Origin: Micropterix aruncella
Taxonomy: Eukaryota; Arthropoda; Insecta; Lepidoptera; Micropterigidae
Assembly: GCA_944548615.1 (NCBI GenBank)
Contig: OX155954.1
Coordinates: forward strand, 4,603,424 to 4,667,423
Reading direction: 5' to 3'
Length of the DNA stretch: 64,000 bases
Shown here: positions 43,858-55,071 of the stretch, piece by piece
How the letters are laid out: each line of letters opens with the position of its first letter
How positions within the stretch are numbered: position 1 is the stretch's first letter
Notes under the pieces: model-generated
The model's database searches: none
What the model was told of the DNA's origin: nothing
Seen by the model: only the letters and a program-made list of their open reading frames with translations
Program-made: the position numbers and the translations under genes

Positions 43858-45020
43858 ATTTAAAAATGTAAATGCACGCGTACTATCGGCAGCACCGTTG
43901 ATTTGGCCTAAGTAATTGCAAACTACTCGTGAGGTAGGTCACACTGCAACCACACCTTTACATAGAGAAAAGGCAAAGGTAGCGGCTGGAATCTCGCGGC
44001 AAGTGACCGCGGCCAGGCGCACTCGTGTCAGGTGAAGACATGCAGCGGCGCGTACTTAGATCATATCGCGCTGTCTCCAAGAGTAGCGGCCGCTGTCTCC
44101 GTATCTCGAGTCGCCATCTCCCCCGCTAACGGTAAAGCAAAGTTGAACCTGCAATCGTCATATGCTTACAAGGCACGATACACGATCCTTGACGCGACAC
44201 CTAAATCGTCGGATGCCTTGGATTGCGGCGCGGGCGCCGCAATGTAATGGAATTCCCCCGGAAGCCTGGTCAAGGAAGACTGCGATCCCAAAGGAAAATT
44301 ATAATAAGTAGAACATTTGGAGAATGAGATTAAGACAAGTGGGGGGTGGGGGTGGGGGGGGGGGTTGATATTCTTGTAAGGAAGGCAACCAAGTGCTTAC
44401 AGGATAATAATAAAACCAAAGCAAATGACGAAACTATTGATACTGGATTGGATTGATATTGATGATGGCATACTCACAATTAAATCCCCAGTCTTCAAAG
44501 ACATTTCAAGTAAATTTTTGAATACCTTAAGGGCCTTGAAGGATGTTTGAAATCGCATAGTACGAGTTCAATCTGTAATGGTGATTTGTTAAATAAATAA
44601 ATAAAAAAATAAAAATATTCCCGTAAGAGAGAATACGTAACGCAAACAAACCTTTTACACGACTGCCCAACAAAAGAGGAGTGTAATGTGTTCAGGATAC
44701 ACCTATGCATGTTTTTCGTTTCTTTATTCCAACATAACTTCTAAACACTTGCACCGATTTACAAGTGTGTGGTATTGTTAGAATCGTTTTGTCGTCCTGA
44801 GTGTCATAGGCTTGACTGTCCAAATATCAAGTAAGTAGTTGTCTAAACGTCCAAATATCAATAAATTATCATTAATATATCGTGTTTAGTGTCAAATGAA
44901 AGGTCTGATTGAGTACATCCCGGAAATATACATGCATCTATATGAATAAATATATTAACCACAAATATTTCATAAAAAAACGTAATAAAAATAATTATAA
45001 ATACAATAGTCCACTTTCTG
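43858..45020. other. No gene seen; G-rich tract
   Basis: A G-rich tract with several G runs lies at 44340-44364. A frame over 44032-44247 has no recognisable domain. Confidence 0.4.
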
Positions 45021-45022
45021 TA

Positions 45023-45229
45023 ATGGAAGTCGTGTTTTTATTCTTTTTAACATGTTTACTTGGCTTATTCATTAAATGTATGTCAAAATATGTAAAATAC
45101 TTCAATCTCCCCTGTAGATTAGGTTTAGAATCTTTATTCGTAATTTCGGGTAAAAATATCTGCGAAATTATGGAATCAATAATGGGCAACCTATTTTGTA
45201 TAATCCGCCCAAAACATGTTACAGGGTAA
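45023..45229 (+). pseudogene. Cytochrome P450-like N-terminal exon, uncertain
   Basis: From the ATG at 45023 the frame gives a hydrophobic anchor, MEVVFLFFLTCLLGLFIKCM, then a basic/aromatic linker, LPCRLGLESLFVISGKN in the position of the P450 proline hinge (LPGPxGxPxxG), ICEIMESIMG, and NLFCIIRPKHVTG, like the GN(L/V)F.I.LGPK.V segment. It is followed by GGTAAAT, a possible splice donor near 45227. Microsomal P450s are heme monooxygenases anchored in the ER. The hinge Gly-Pro is altered (PCR), suggesting a decayed exon. No second exon or heme-binding block was found. Family assignment is inference from a weak pattern. Confidence 0.35.
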
Positions 45230-45363
45230 ATAAACTATGTGACAGATTCTGAAACGTTTTTAAAAAATAACCCTCACGACGGTTCTTAGACTTTTTTTTC
45301 AATTACGTCAACTGCCCACCTTGATGTTTAACGATAATTATATTACAGGCGGCCAGGTTTTAA
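45230..45363. other. No gene seen
   Basis: Short AT-rich stretch, with the downstream side of the 5S-like element at its right edge. Confidence 0.35.
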
Positions 45364-45476
45364 AACATCACGTGGCAGTACTCAGACAGTCACCCAATCA
45401 AGTACTGACCATCCCCGACGCGGCTTAACTTCGGTAAACTGATGAGAACTAGTGTCAACGCAGCTACGGACGTGAT
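45364..45476 (-). pseudogene. 5S rRNA-derived sequence (pseudogene or SINE3-type)
   Basis: On the minus strand the order ACGTCCGTAGCTGCG, CACTAGTTCTCATC, ACCGAAGTTAAGCCGCGTCG, GGGATGGTCAGTACTTG, ATTGGGTGACTGTCTGAGTA and CTGCCACGTG follows 5S rRNA from near its 5' end to near its 3' end (compare GGTTCTCGTCCGATCACCGA, AAGTCAAGCAACGTCGGGCG, GTACTTGGATGGGTGACC). The internal RNA polymerase III promoter region is recognisable but mutated. It stands alone and diverged, so it is not a functional 5S gene; a 5S-headed SINE is possible. Confidence 0.75.
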
Positions 45477-45835
45477 AGACTTTAATGATCAGATTCACTC
45501 AAGACTAGGAGATCAGAACTTCATATTATCCTCTCTGCATTTTAATCAAATCAGTTATCTTCCAAGACGACTGCCTCGCAATTTATTGTCAAGTCTTGAA
45601 TTGGGACTTCTTAACCGCCAGATCTGCCATAAACGACTTAACAAAACTTTGAGTCTACATCTGTTTACAGTAAAACTTATTGCAACGCAGAATTCATTTT
45701 AAATGTTATAAAAACAAACAATTTTCTTTATTCTTATAAATTCAGTAATTTTAAATAAGAATGTAGATATTAATGTGATTTTAAATAAGAGACTATGTAT
45801 TTTATTTATAATGTATAATTTATATTCTTTATTTA

Positions 45836-47091
45836 TCTATACTAATATTATAAAGAGGTAAAGTTTGTGAGGTTGTAGCAAGTAATCTCTGGATCTACTG
45901 AACCGATTTTGAAAGTTCTTTTACCAATAGAAAGCCACTTTATTTGTGAGTGTCATAGGTTATACATTGATCCGAAAAATGAGAAGACTTTATCGTGGTA
46001 GTCGGATTTGCAAAGTAAGTCGGAGAATAAGCGGTCGAACGAAAACGTTTCTAACAAACGCTGCTTGATAAAGCCTGTGTTATTATAACAAGGTCCCAAC
46101 ACATATCAGAAGTCTTGGAGAGAACCAATTCAAAAAAATCTTATTTAATGGCCTAGTCAAGAATCCAGTATATCACTTAAGAGATTTGGATAATGCGGAA
46201 TTCTTATTCCAAGAGCATCCTAATGTTTATAACGGAAAATTGGTGATAATCAACTTTGCCAAAGAGCGTAATTTTTATTTTTATTTTTATCGACGACGGC
46301 TATATTGTTAGATTTGACAATTAATTTAAATTTAGATATTTTTAGTATACCCTTATCTATTTTCATGACCATCATATTATTGCCTTGATAATTATGACTA
46401 CAGACATTGAGCTCTTTTTTTGATCAGAAATTTTGATTATTAGTATATTTTCTATTTATCAATGGTTTTCAAACTAATTATAATTTACTAAAATTAATCT
46501 AGCCACAACTATATCATGATAGTTAATATTCTTTAATTAATTACAATATATAAAATTTTAGAGCCAAAGACGCATCCAAGTGTAACCTACTGGAGCAGAA
46601 CTAAATTGTAATTATAATTGTAATTGATAATGCCTACAAAAAAGTCAGCGACAGCATATATCTACCTTCTATATTTAAGTCACAAAAAGTAGTATTTTAT
46701 ATTAAAAAAATAATTTAAATCGTTAGGTCATGTTTATTCGTCATATTATCAACAATTATGAATTCTTATCAAAATAAGTAAATTTATCGTCTCAAGTGTT
46801 CAAAACAAAATACTTCTTCCTTTTACTGCATATAATTTCCCTTTTACTGCATAAATAACTAAAGAGATAATACGCTCACAAATAAGACACACAAGAAGAC
46901 ACTCACAAATAACGGTATTATAGTCAAATTGGCATGCAAATACATACATACATACATATGCAGTAAAAATGTAACCCTTCATTTGGCAGTCAGGAATAAA
47001 TTATAGCACTTAGTACTAACCGAACCACACTCATAATTTCATCACAGGTAAACGGTTTTACCGCCCAACGAAGTGGGCACGGGTCAGCTAG
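45836..47091 (+). mobile_element. Non-autonomous Helitron, copy 2, complete, with a nested LINE
   Basis: 5' end TCTATACTAATATTATAAAG preceded by A (45835). 3' end CTAG at 47088-47091 followed by T (47092), with a GCCCA..TGGGC hairpin at 47064-47079, nine bases before CTAG. These are the diagnostic Helitron termini and A|T insertion. It matches copy 1 at 30796-31437 on both sides of a LINE insertion at 46062-46628. No Rep/helicase coding. Confidence 0.85.
46062..46628 (+). mobile_element. 5'-truncated LINE inside the Helitron
   Basis: The coding end reads YNKVPTHIRSLGENQFKKIL then FNGLVKNPVYHLRDL, the yNklPxxIRxL...FKkxLxxwL..nPvY motif at the C-terminus of many LINEs. It is followed by a 3' UTR and an (AATTGT)n tail at about 46603-46626. 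TTGATAA occurs on both sides (46057-46063 and about 46625-46631), a possible short target duplication. The copy at 30796 lacks it. Confidence 0.65.
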
Positions 47092-47920
47092 TTTATTTAT
47101 AACACAAATCAACATTATAGATATACCATGCCGATTACTCAAAACTTTGAGCCCGGAGTTAATTTCAAAGGGATTTTCGTGTTCAGCGAGGTTGCTAATT
47201 TGATTTCCAAAGAGTATAAAATAGTTTTCCAAGGAGTATAAAAGGTCATAAATATTTTGTAAAGAAGATTAACTGTAAAAAGTGTTACAGTTGTTGAATT
47301 CAACAGAAAAGGGAATTGGAAATTTAACCAAGGTTGTCAAGAGATCTGGCAAAGCTGAGAGTTGTATTTTAAAAACAGTAAAACAGCAATAAATAAACGA
47401 AGTTATCTAAACAACTCTCTCCAATACATACGAAAACGTTCTATATGTCGCGTTCGCTAAAACGCGGCACAGCAATGCAATCCTAGAAATCCGAAGCTTA
47501 CTCCGAAGACTGTGATGGATTTCTGTCGTTTGGAGCCTTAAAAGGAGCGTCGCGGTGCGTGAAGGTATCAGGGGATCATGCATACGAAGGAGGAGGCTGT
47601 CCGGACGACCTTGCTGGTGGTAGAGCGATGCACATATACGCAGGCGTCGCATTCACGTACGTGCTCTCACACAGCTACACACACATGTACGAGTGAGCCA
47701 GGGGCGCTCACGGAGGAATGTTGGACTGCGGCAGGAAGTTGGCCCATTGTGATACTGTTTAAGGCCAATACACACTTAACAGCGAGCTTTAAACATTCAT
47801 GAATTATACAGCCTAAGATTGTGAGGGCAGTAAATAGTGTGTATCATCTTTATATCTATTTTTCTCGCCTCTTTCATACATACTATTTAGTACCTATATT
47901 CTGTTTTTTTTACTTGACTT
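47092..47920. other. No gene seen
   Basis: Open frames near 47407-47652 (minus) and 47578-47802 (plus) overlap each other and have no recognisable domain. Confidence 0.4.
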
Positions 47921-47924
47921 TAGT

Positions 47925-49080
47925 TTGATGTTTTCTTGTATCGTTGATCCACTTGTGTCTATTCTCCTTCGCTAGTTTGCCTGTCTATTCCCTTGTATTC
48001 GTTTCATACATTTTGTATACTTCTGGCACCGCTTTTTACATATTGGATTTTGTTCTCTTTGTTTAGTATATTTCGGATCCTCTTGTTTTAACCTGAGTTT
48101 AATGTTTCCTTGTATCAATGATCCTCTTGTCTATTCGCCTTCACTAGTTTCCGTATCCTTTTTATGTTTTTCTGTCACTGCTTTACACCTATTCGCTTTT
48201 TCCGCTTTATGTATCTCTTTCTCGATTTTCTATTCATGTTTAGTATATTCTGAATCTTTTTATTTTGCTTTTTGTTGGATGCATCCGTATATCGTTGATC
48301 TAATTGCCTATTCCCCTTTGCTAGTTTTCGTTTTCGTTTCACCTATTTTATATACTTCTGTCACCGCTTTCTACATATTGGATTTGTCGTCTTTGTCTAT
48401 ATTTCTTACTTCTTTCATTCATGCTAAGTAGTATATTCTGAATCCTCTTGGTTTAGACTTTTGTTTGATGTTTTCGTGTATCGTTGATCCACTTATTGAT
48501 TATTCGCCTTCGCTAGTATCCGTCCGTTTTATATACTTCAGGTACTGCTTTCCACCTATTGCCTTTGTCCTCTTTATGTCTATATTTGTCAGTTCTTCCA
48601 TCCATAATATTTAAAATATTCTGGATCTTTATGCTTTGGCTTTTGATTGATGTTTTCTTGTTTAACCCTTCAGGCCTCGGCCCCTCAGCCGATTGACAAG
48701 TTGATGTCCCAAAAATTTTTAGTAAAAATTAGTAAAAAAATTGAAATATGACACTGTCTCACCAAAAACATTAATTACTGCCAAACCACTGTACCCATAA
48801 TTAAAATAAAACATATTAACATAATAAAACATAATGAAATACAACAAATTAAATTAAAATAAAATTAAAACGGGCCCGTCACGCTGCATCAGTTTGTGGC
48901 CGATATCGGCCAATCGGGGCTTGAGGGGTTAATTGACTATTCCCCTTCACTAGTTTCCGTGTCCATTTCATCATGTTATGTACTTCCAGCACTTCTTTTC
49001 ACATTTTGGCTAAGTCACGTGTCTATCTTCCCATTCCTGTTTTGTTTTAAAGTATCCCGTTTGTATCGGTCTTCTGTTGT
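47925..49080. repeat. Satellite of about 180-bp units, five units, interrupted
   Basis: T/C-rich units share TGATGTTTTCTTGTATCGTT, GATCCACTTG, CTATTC.CCTTC.CTAGTTT, TTTTATATACTTCTG.CAC and TAGTATATTCTGAATC. Starts fall near 47928, 48100, 48276, 48466 and 48648, with spacings of 172-190 bp and clear divergence. The last unit is split by a TTAA element at 48662-48932 and resumes after it. Confidence 0.75.
48662..48932. mobile_element. piggyBac-like MITE, 263 bp, inside the satellite
   Basis: TTAA at 48662-48665 and 48929-48932. Ends CCCTTCAGGCCTCGG (left) and CCCCTCAAGCCCCGA (right, minus strand), 11 of 15 identical, starting with CCC. A GGCCGATATCGGCC palindrome lies near the right end (48898-48911). 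No ORF. Removing the element and one TTAA rejoins the satellite unit cleanly. Confidence 0.8.
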
Positions 49081-51090
49081 CAATTTACCACTGTGTATAT
49101 CATGACTGCTGATAAGCGATGACTTTCTGCGAAGGGTGTGACCGCAGTATTGTATCCAGTGGGTCCTATTTTTTCTGGTCGTATTTCCTCCGAGGAGTTT
49201 GCATATTTTTGTTCTGGATGGCAGGTCTCTAGCTTGTTCGATTTTTTATCCTCCGTATGTATCTTTCGTAATTCATGAGTCTCGATCGGTTGGCCTTTGT
49301 TAAAACTGCTACTTTCATGGTGTATACCTGTCATCTCGATTTAGCTATTGGAGGGAAAATATCTCCATGCGACTCAGTAGAGGTAAGAAAATAATGTTGA
49401 ACATTTAATTCCACACAAACATTTACTCAGATCGTCTCACAAATAAAATATATTAAGTGTGCGAAGGTTGCTAAACTTATTTACACTCCATACGAGGGCG
49501 GGATAGTACCAAAATCGTTCGCCCCAGACAGCCCAGCGATCGTAAAACTAAACGGTAAAAAGATAAACTGAATAAGAATTACAATAAAAAACTATGTTTT
49601 TTATATACATAACCAGCTTGATCCATTCAATATCATGATCCACAAAATGAAAATATCTTCGCTAAGCAAGAAGAAGTAACCAACTTCATACAAAACTAAT
49701 TAAGACCTCATGCAAGCAAGGAATCGAACTGGAGGACCATAGGTACGTTTTGACCGCAGTGGCGACGATGATACACAGTTTGAAGGCATCTGCGAGAAAA
49801 AAACAAGTTACCCAAACCTAATTGAGAGCACCGATTAGCACTGAGCAGGATATTCAATGGATATGAAACCGATATCACGTAAGTCTAAGTATGTAGGTGT
49901 AACAGCAACTGAAAAAGAACTAGAGGAATGGGAACAATTGACAGGACAAAACGAATTTCTTCACGAAGGACACAATTATCTGACAACGAATAAAGTGCCT
50001 TGGAAAGTCAGGCTAGGCAAAAATACGATTCAAACATGAAAACATGTTTACAACTGTATGCTTCTTCTGAAAGAGAACTATCTGTTCTCCCTCGACCAAT
50101 TTCTAAACCACATTTCATTCAAACACTTGCTTTGGTTCTTTTAATACCGGTCGATAATTCTCATATCCTTTCACCTTTCATGGAGAAGGTATTTTCATAC
50201 CACAACTGGTATATCGGTGGACCGTGTCAGGGTGCCTCCTGATGGTAGGATCTAATCTCCTGGTGGTAGAGATCCTTTGCTAACACTAAAAACGACGACA
50301 CATTACAGCGATGATCCTAAACGCAACTTTTGTGTTCCCATCTCTCGCGTAGGTGAACTAAATAAACCTCAATAAAACCTTGTGGCAGGCTGACCGCGAA
50401 AGAATGTGGTAATCACTCGGATATCAACAACTGGTAAACCAAAGTCCAAAATAGGCCATAAACGGAAATTCTTGCATTTGATAAAAGGATTATATCGGTC
50501 GTTCTTTATTTTGCACATCCAATGAAGAGAAGGACGGCTGCAATCAGCGTGGGCAGGCAACAATAGAGGTGACAGTACTGGTAAGTACTTATCGCCTGGG
50601 ATCCATCTCGTTGATCGTGACAAACCAATCGCTCGCATGCAGGCCTTGACATATCATCCGGTGGCTGACAGATCACGCCACTCTGCCGCTCAATCGTAAA
50701 TTACCAGTAGATATAACGATCGATCTAACAGTCGGATCGATTCAGTAACCATCGACTCGTATGTCAGTTGATAAATTTAGTAGCATTCTTCCATGGCCTA
50801 CACGAAGGAAAAATGCAGTCAGTCATTCCAATACGAAAAAATCCTGATATCATTGCTTTATCTCCCTTTCTTGTACAGTTCACTACTTTGTACAGTGGCT
50901 TTTGTATGTGGCTTCTTCTAACTAAGGGTTTTTCTCAACTTTCACATTTATCTATCCTATCAACTAGTTTTCTATATTACATACATAAATTCTTCACTGG
51001 TTTCTTTAATTTTGGTATAGCTTTAGTCGTAAACATTGCTGTATTTCGATAAACTTTGATAGAAAAATCATAAATAGGAAATCAAAGTTT
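49081..51090. other. No supported gene; short repeat at about 50138-50260
   Basis: TTAATACCGGTCGATAATTC and GTCAGGGTGCCTCCTGATGG-type strings relate 50138-50260 to the repeat edge at 2366-2500. Frames at 49857-50242 and 50369-50638 have no recognisable domains. Confidence 0.4.
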
Positions 51091-51185
51091 ATTGCGGTTG
51101 TTTGACATTATAATAGCAACATCGCCGAAACGTCGGGCGCCACAAACTTTACGCGGTAAATTCGTTTTTAAACCTATTTATAGCT
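51091..51185 (+). repeat. Family B module, single copy
   Basis: Contains GCGGTTGTTTGACATTATAA, CGCCGAAACGTCGGGCGCCA and CGCGGTAAATTCGTTTTTAA. It combines the inner end of one module with the core of another, suggesting a deleted foldback copy. Confidence 0.55.
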
Positions 51186-52025
51186 TTCATAGGTGTTGTT
51201 GTATTCTTATAAAGTTTCACCACATCAGGAAGCAAACGGAAAGTAGAAAGACCGATACCCATGGAAAGTAGAAAGACCAATACATATGGGATACTTTGAC
51301 AACACGAAAAAGGAATTGGAAGAATTGCCAAAACACGAAGTCGAAATGTGTAAACCAAAAAAGAGGTATATACAATGGAACGTCTACGGAAACTAACTAA
51401 GACGAATAGACCACTGGATCAACAATACAAGGAAACATCAAACGAAAGTTAAGACAAAAAGATCTTGAACACACTAAATATTATGGACGAAAGAAGTAAG
51501 AACGATAGACATAAATAAAATTTTTTTAAATTTTATTTATCTCTAGTATTACATGATTAAATTTCCTATAATATATTTTACATGATTTATCGTACATACA
51601 CAATGTAGAACCCTGGAAATTTGCTAAAAGTGCGGCTTCCGCGGGTTTTTATCACCTCACTAGGCAGAGCCTGTATTGATGTGATATTTAGTACTGCGTT
51701 CATCTGTCGGGTGTATAGGTAATTTCTGTAATCTTGGGAAATCCTACAAATTGTATAACTAATTTAGTATATATATTACACAAAAAAAGAGATATAATAT
51801 ATATGGGAGATATATGAATACAGTTATGGGGCTAATGAGATAATAATAACAATAATAATACCTAATATAAATCATCTGTGCACCTATTTAATAATGTTAG
51901 TTACTAACGACTCGCAGTACTCCCTCGTCGAGTGTAACAACCATAATGTTACCAGTCTTTTGTAGTGAGCCTCATTTTGAATTATTGTAGCTTGGCCTAA
52001 TTGCGCGGTATATATGCCATCTCAT
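51186..52025. other. No gene seen
   Basis: AT-rich, unique-looking. Confidence 0.4.
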
Positions 52026-52029
52026 ATGA

Positions 52030-53065
52030 CATCTCAGCCTAAAAGATGTGCTCCTGGTGTATTCGGGTTAACGTCTCAGAAGCACTCCTGCCTTGGGTGG
52101 TACGATTTTTTTATACATTCATTCCCATGAAGCTTCCCCTCATCTTTTGCTTACTTTTTCCATCCCGTCATGGCTCTTTCTATCTTTCATCTCGTTAACG
52201 TTCACGTAATTTCACTGTAGACTTCTGTAACACTGTTTAAAGCAGGGATTCCGAAAATCATTTTTATCACTGCCAATAGAAAATGACCACCACCCTGTCC
52301 TTCCATAAATTAATAATATAAGTGTAAACAAGTAATAAAAATCACATAGGTTTTATTTATTGCTTTATAAATACTATTAAATGCCCTAAAATCCTATATT
52401 CTCACACTCAAACTTTCTTATATCGACTCTAAGTTTTTAGTGTACTGATCGATTGATTTACCTTTCCCTTCCTCAGAGAGGTGCTTCTCAGCCTAAAAGA
52501 TGTGCTCAGCCGAATACACCATATTCGGGTTTACGGCTTAGGAGCACTCCTGGCCTGGGTAGTACGATTTTTTTATACATTTATTCCCATGAAGCTTCCC
52601 CTCATCTTTTGCTTACTTTTTCCATCCAGTCATGACTCGTTTCTATCTTTCATCTCGTTAACTTTCACGTATTTTCACTGTAGATTTTTGTAACACTCTT
52701 TAAAGCAGGGATTCCGAAAATAATAATAATAATAATAATAATAAACTCTTTATTTCAAAATAAAAAAGTCGAGCTTATTGCCTTGCGGCAATGTCTATCA
52801 GCTATAAAGCTATAGCTTAAGTTTATAATATAATTTGTTACGTTGGCTACACAAAAGAATACTAAAAAATAAAGTGATTAGAAAAAAAAATAAACAGACG
52901 GAAAACGAAAAAGAAAAAGATATAAAAAAAAGGACAACAAATTTTTATCACGACCCCCTGCTGCCAAAAGAAAATGACCACGTTCCTTCTATAAATTCAT
53001 AATATAAGTGTAAAAAAGTAATAAAAATCACATAGGTTTTATTTATTGCTTTATAAATACTAACC
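52030..53065. repeat. Tandem duplication of about 430 bp spanning a hAT-like end
   Basis: Copy 1 (about 52030-52450) and copy 2 (about 52485-53065) share CAGCCTAAAAGATGTGCTC, CCATGAAGCTTCCCCTCATC, TTTAAAGCAGGGATTCCGAA and AATCACATAGGTTTTATTTA. Each contains CAGGGATTCCGAAAAT (about 52253 and 52709), which looks like a hAT terminus. Copy 2 is enlarged by an insertion at 52721-52935. Confidence 0.7.
52721..52935 (-). mobile_element. LINE 3' end inserted in the second duplicate
   Basis: (AAT)n then minus-strand AATAAA (CTCTTTATTTCAAAA) and GAGCTTATTGCCTTGCGGCA, similar to the 3' ends at 57245-57310 and 58735-58760. It is absent from the first duplicate, so it inserted after, or was lost before, the duplication. 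Confidence 0.6.
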
Positions 53066-53079
53066 AGTGGTAAAAAAAA

Positions 53080-53720
53080 AACAAATTAATCAATGACACG
53101 GATAAACTTCCATATTTTAACAAGATTTATAATTCTTGGCTGAATTTAAATAAGGCCACATTGTAAATCACCAGCAATATCAAGTTGGCTTCTATACTTC
53201 GTTGTAATTGCTAAAACTGATAAAAATGCCTTTTCTCACTAATAGGTGCTTGAAAAAGGTAAATATACAAACGCAGCACGCTCTGCTATGGATGTATAAT
53301 CATCGAAATACGTTATGATAAAAAGTAATGCTTTATCCATCATTTCAAATACGTATTCGGCAGTAGAAACATTTTTAATTTCCAAAGCTTGCCCTTGAAA
53401 CGTTTGTGGCAGCGCGTCTATTTCAGTCAATATGTAATGGATCCGTCGATAATCTATAAATATTATTATCGCATGGGTTAGGAAGTAGCGCTTGAACTAA
53501 TCAATAAGGTGATGGAAATGGTTTAATATGTTTCTCTTAATATCGGTATCATCAAAAACATCCATAAAGGGCGTTTCTTCTGAGATTGCCAATAATTTAG
53601 AAAAACAGGAGTAATTGCATGGCTCTGCTTAAATTTTTCCTTTCCAAGTTGCAACTTTTCAGTATACGCCGTGATGGCATGGAATGGCCCCCTTGGAATG
53701 TCTTCACACCTCCCCATTTA
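53080..53720 (-). pseudogene. hAT (ZBED5/GTF2IRD2-like) transposase C-terminal remnant
   Basis: Minus strand, several frames: AAFVYLPFSSTY, then EKAFLSVLAITTKYRSQLDI, AGDLQCGL, IQPRIINLVK. This matches the C-terminal dimerisation region of hAT transposases of the ZBED5/FAM200 type (LPFxTTYLCExxFS, KTKYRxxLxxxxDLRxALxxxxPRIxxLV). Further upstream on the minus strand, open stretches (GPFHAITAYTEKLQLGKEKF, ALPQTFQGQALEIKNVS) may be earlier parts of the same protein, but I do not recognise them firmly. Multiple stops. The nearby CAGGGATTCC ends would be its terminal repeat. Confidence 0.6.
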
Positions 53721-54745
53721 AAAACCAATGCTTTAAAACTTTAAAGTAACGTCTTTCTAAGGGTCTTTTTTTCAAATTTTATTTTGGGAAGGTGCTTGAG
53801 GTTTAAGCGGCGAATCGTGGTCGCGCTGTACCGATTGAAAGGCTGCCATGCAAATGAGTTTGTCGTAGTCGTAGAGGTGGGTTGGTACTCATAGAAGAAC
53901 ATCATTACTAACAGAGCGATCATCATTGGCGACGGCGTAATTACGACGCTGGCGTCGACCTGACACGGCGGGAATTTTAATGGCAGACGCAGCATCAGCT
54001 CCACCCCGAAATGACGCCGCCTGCCCATCGGCCTTCCAAGCGGTCGTCCACCCGAACGACCGAATTAATTTAAGTACTGTTGCGTGGGGTAAGACCATTG
54101 ATTATATATATAAGTGTTTGATTGCTCAACTCCATAGTACATTTTGGCAACCCCGCCGCGACGGCGAAATGCATGTGGTGCTGATAGCATTGACGGCGAA
54201 ACTAATAAAATTTTTTTTGGTATTAGTTTCGCCTTAGTTAATAATGTTGATAATGAATGAGTTCTAATAAAAGACTTATTGATTATAAAAACCCAATAAT
54301 TTAACCAATGATATCGATTTCAGCAGCCTGAAGCTCTAGTTGTGATTTATGTAGTCTTCGACTGGTTTATGTACTTACATACGGTTTTACGAAAAACCCT
54401 GCATCACATACCTGAAACAAGCAGAAAAAATCTATTAGATTTTAGTTATCTTCACTCTCGAAGCTGCCGCACGAAACAGAGTTTTTCAAATAGCAAAATC
54501 TAAATGCAAATGGTGGATTCCCCAAGGTGGTGAATATGACGTCATGTCTATGTAGTGTTGTGCAGAGAATTTAGAGAGGATAGGCATTAGGGGGAACGGT
54601 GGGAGCCCCCCCCCCCCCTCTCTTTAAGATTGGGTTTTTAATGTTTCTTTTTAACGTTCATTTTTATTGGGTTTTTAATGTTTTAATGCAAATATATAAA
54701 TAGACATATCGACAGAATTATTTAGTGCCAGTCACCGTTAAAGCT
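53721..54745. other. No supported gene
   Basis: A CpG-rich patch at 53930-54070 is open on both strands without a domain. A run of 13 or more C lies at about 54607-54619. A possible second hAT end (rc CAGGGTTTTTC) lies near 54388-54398. Confidence 0.4.
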
Positions 54746-54748
54746 TTT

Positions 54749-55071
54749 TAAGGGGCTCTCTAGACGATCAAACATGCTTGTCAAGCATTGCGTCGCGGGC
54801 TGGGCAGGGATCGTAAACCGCAGGAAATATGCAAATATATTTTTAAAATATTTAATAAAAATGCCTAATTTTGTAGTTTTATACCCGGGAGTCACGTCAT
54901 TCATCAATCAATTACGTCTAATTAACGTGACTCCCTGGTATAAACTACAAGATTAGGCATTTTTAGTAAATATTTAAAAAAATATTTGCATAATTCCTGC
55001 GGTTTACGATCCCCGCCCAGCCCACAACGCGATGCTTGACAAGCATGCTTGATCGTCTAGAGAGCCCCTTA
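54749..55071. mobile_element. 319-bp MITE with arms of about 146 bp, TA-flanked
   Basis: The left arm (54751-54897) and right arm (54925-55069) are inverted copies with few mismatches around a 27-nt loop. The element begins AGGGGCTCTCTAGACGATCA and ends in its complement, with TA on both sides (54749-54750 and 55070-55071). TA duplication points to Tc1/mariner-type mobilisation. A transcript would fold into a long hairpin. No ORF. Confidence 0.85.

Noticed and set aside
45442..45702. 86-codon plus-strand frame
   Set aside because: Its start overlaps the reversed 5S-derived sequence, and no domain is recognised in the rest.
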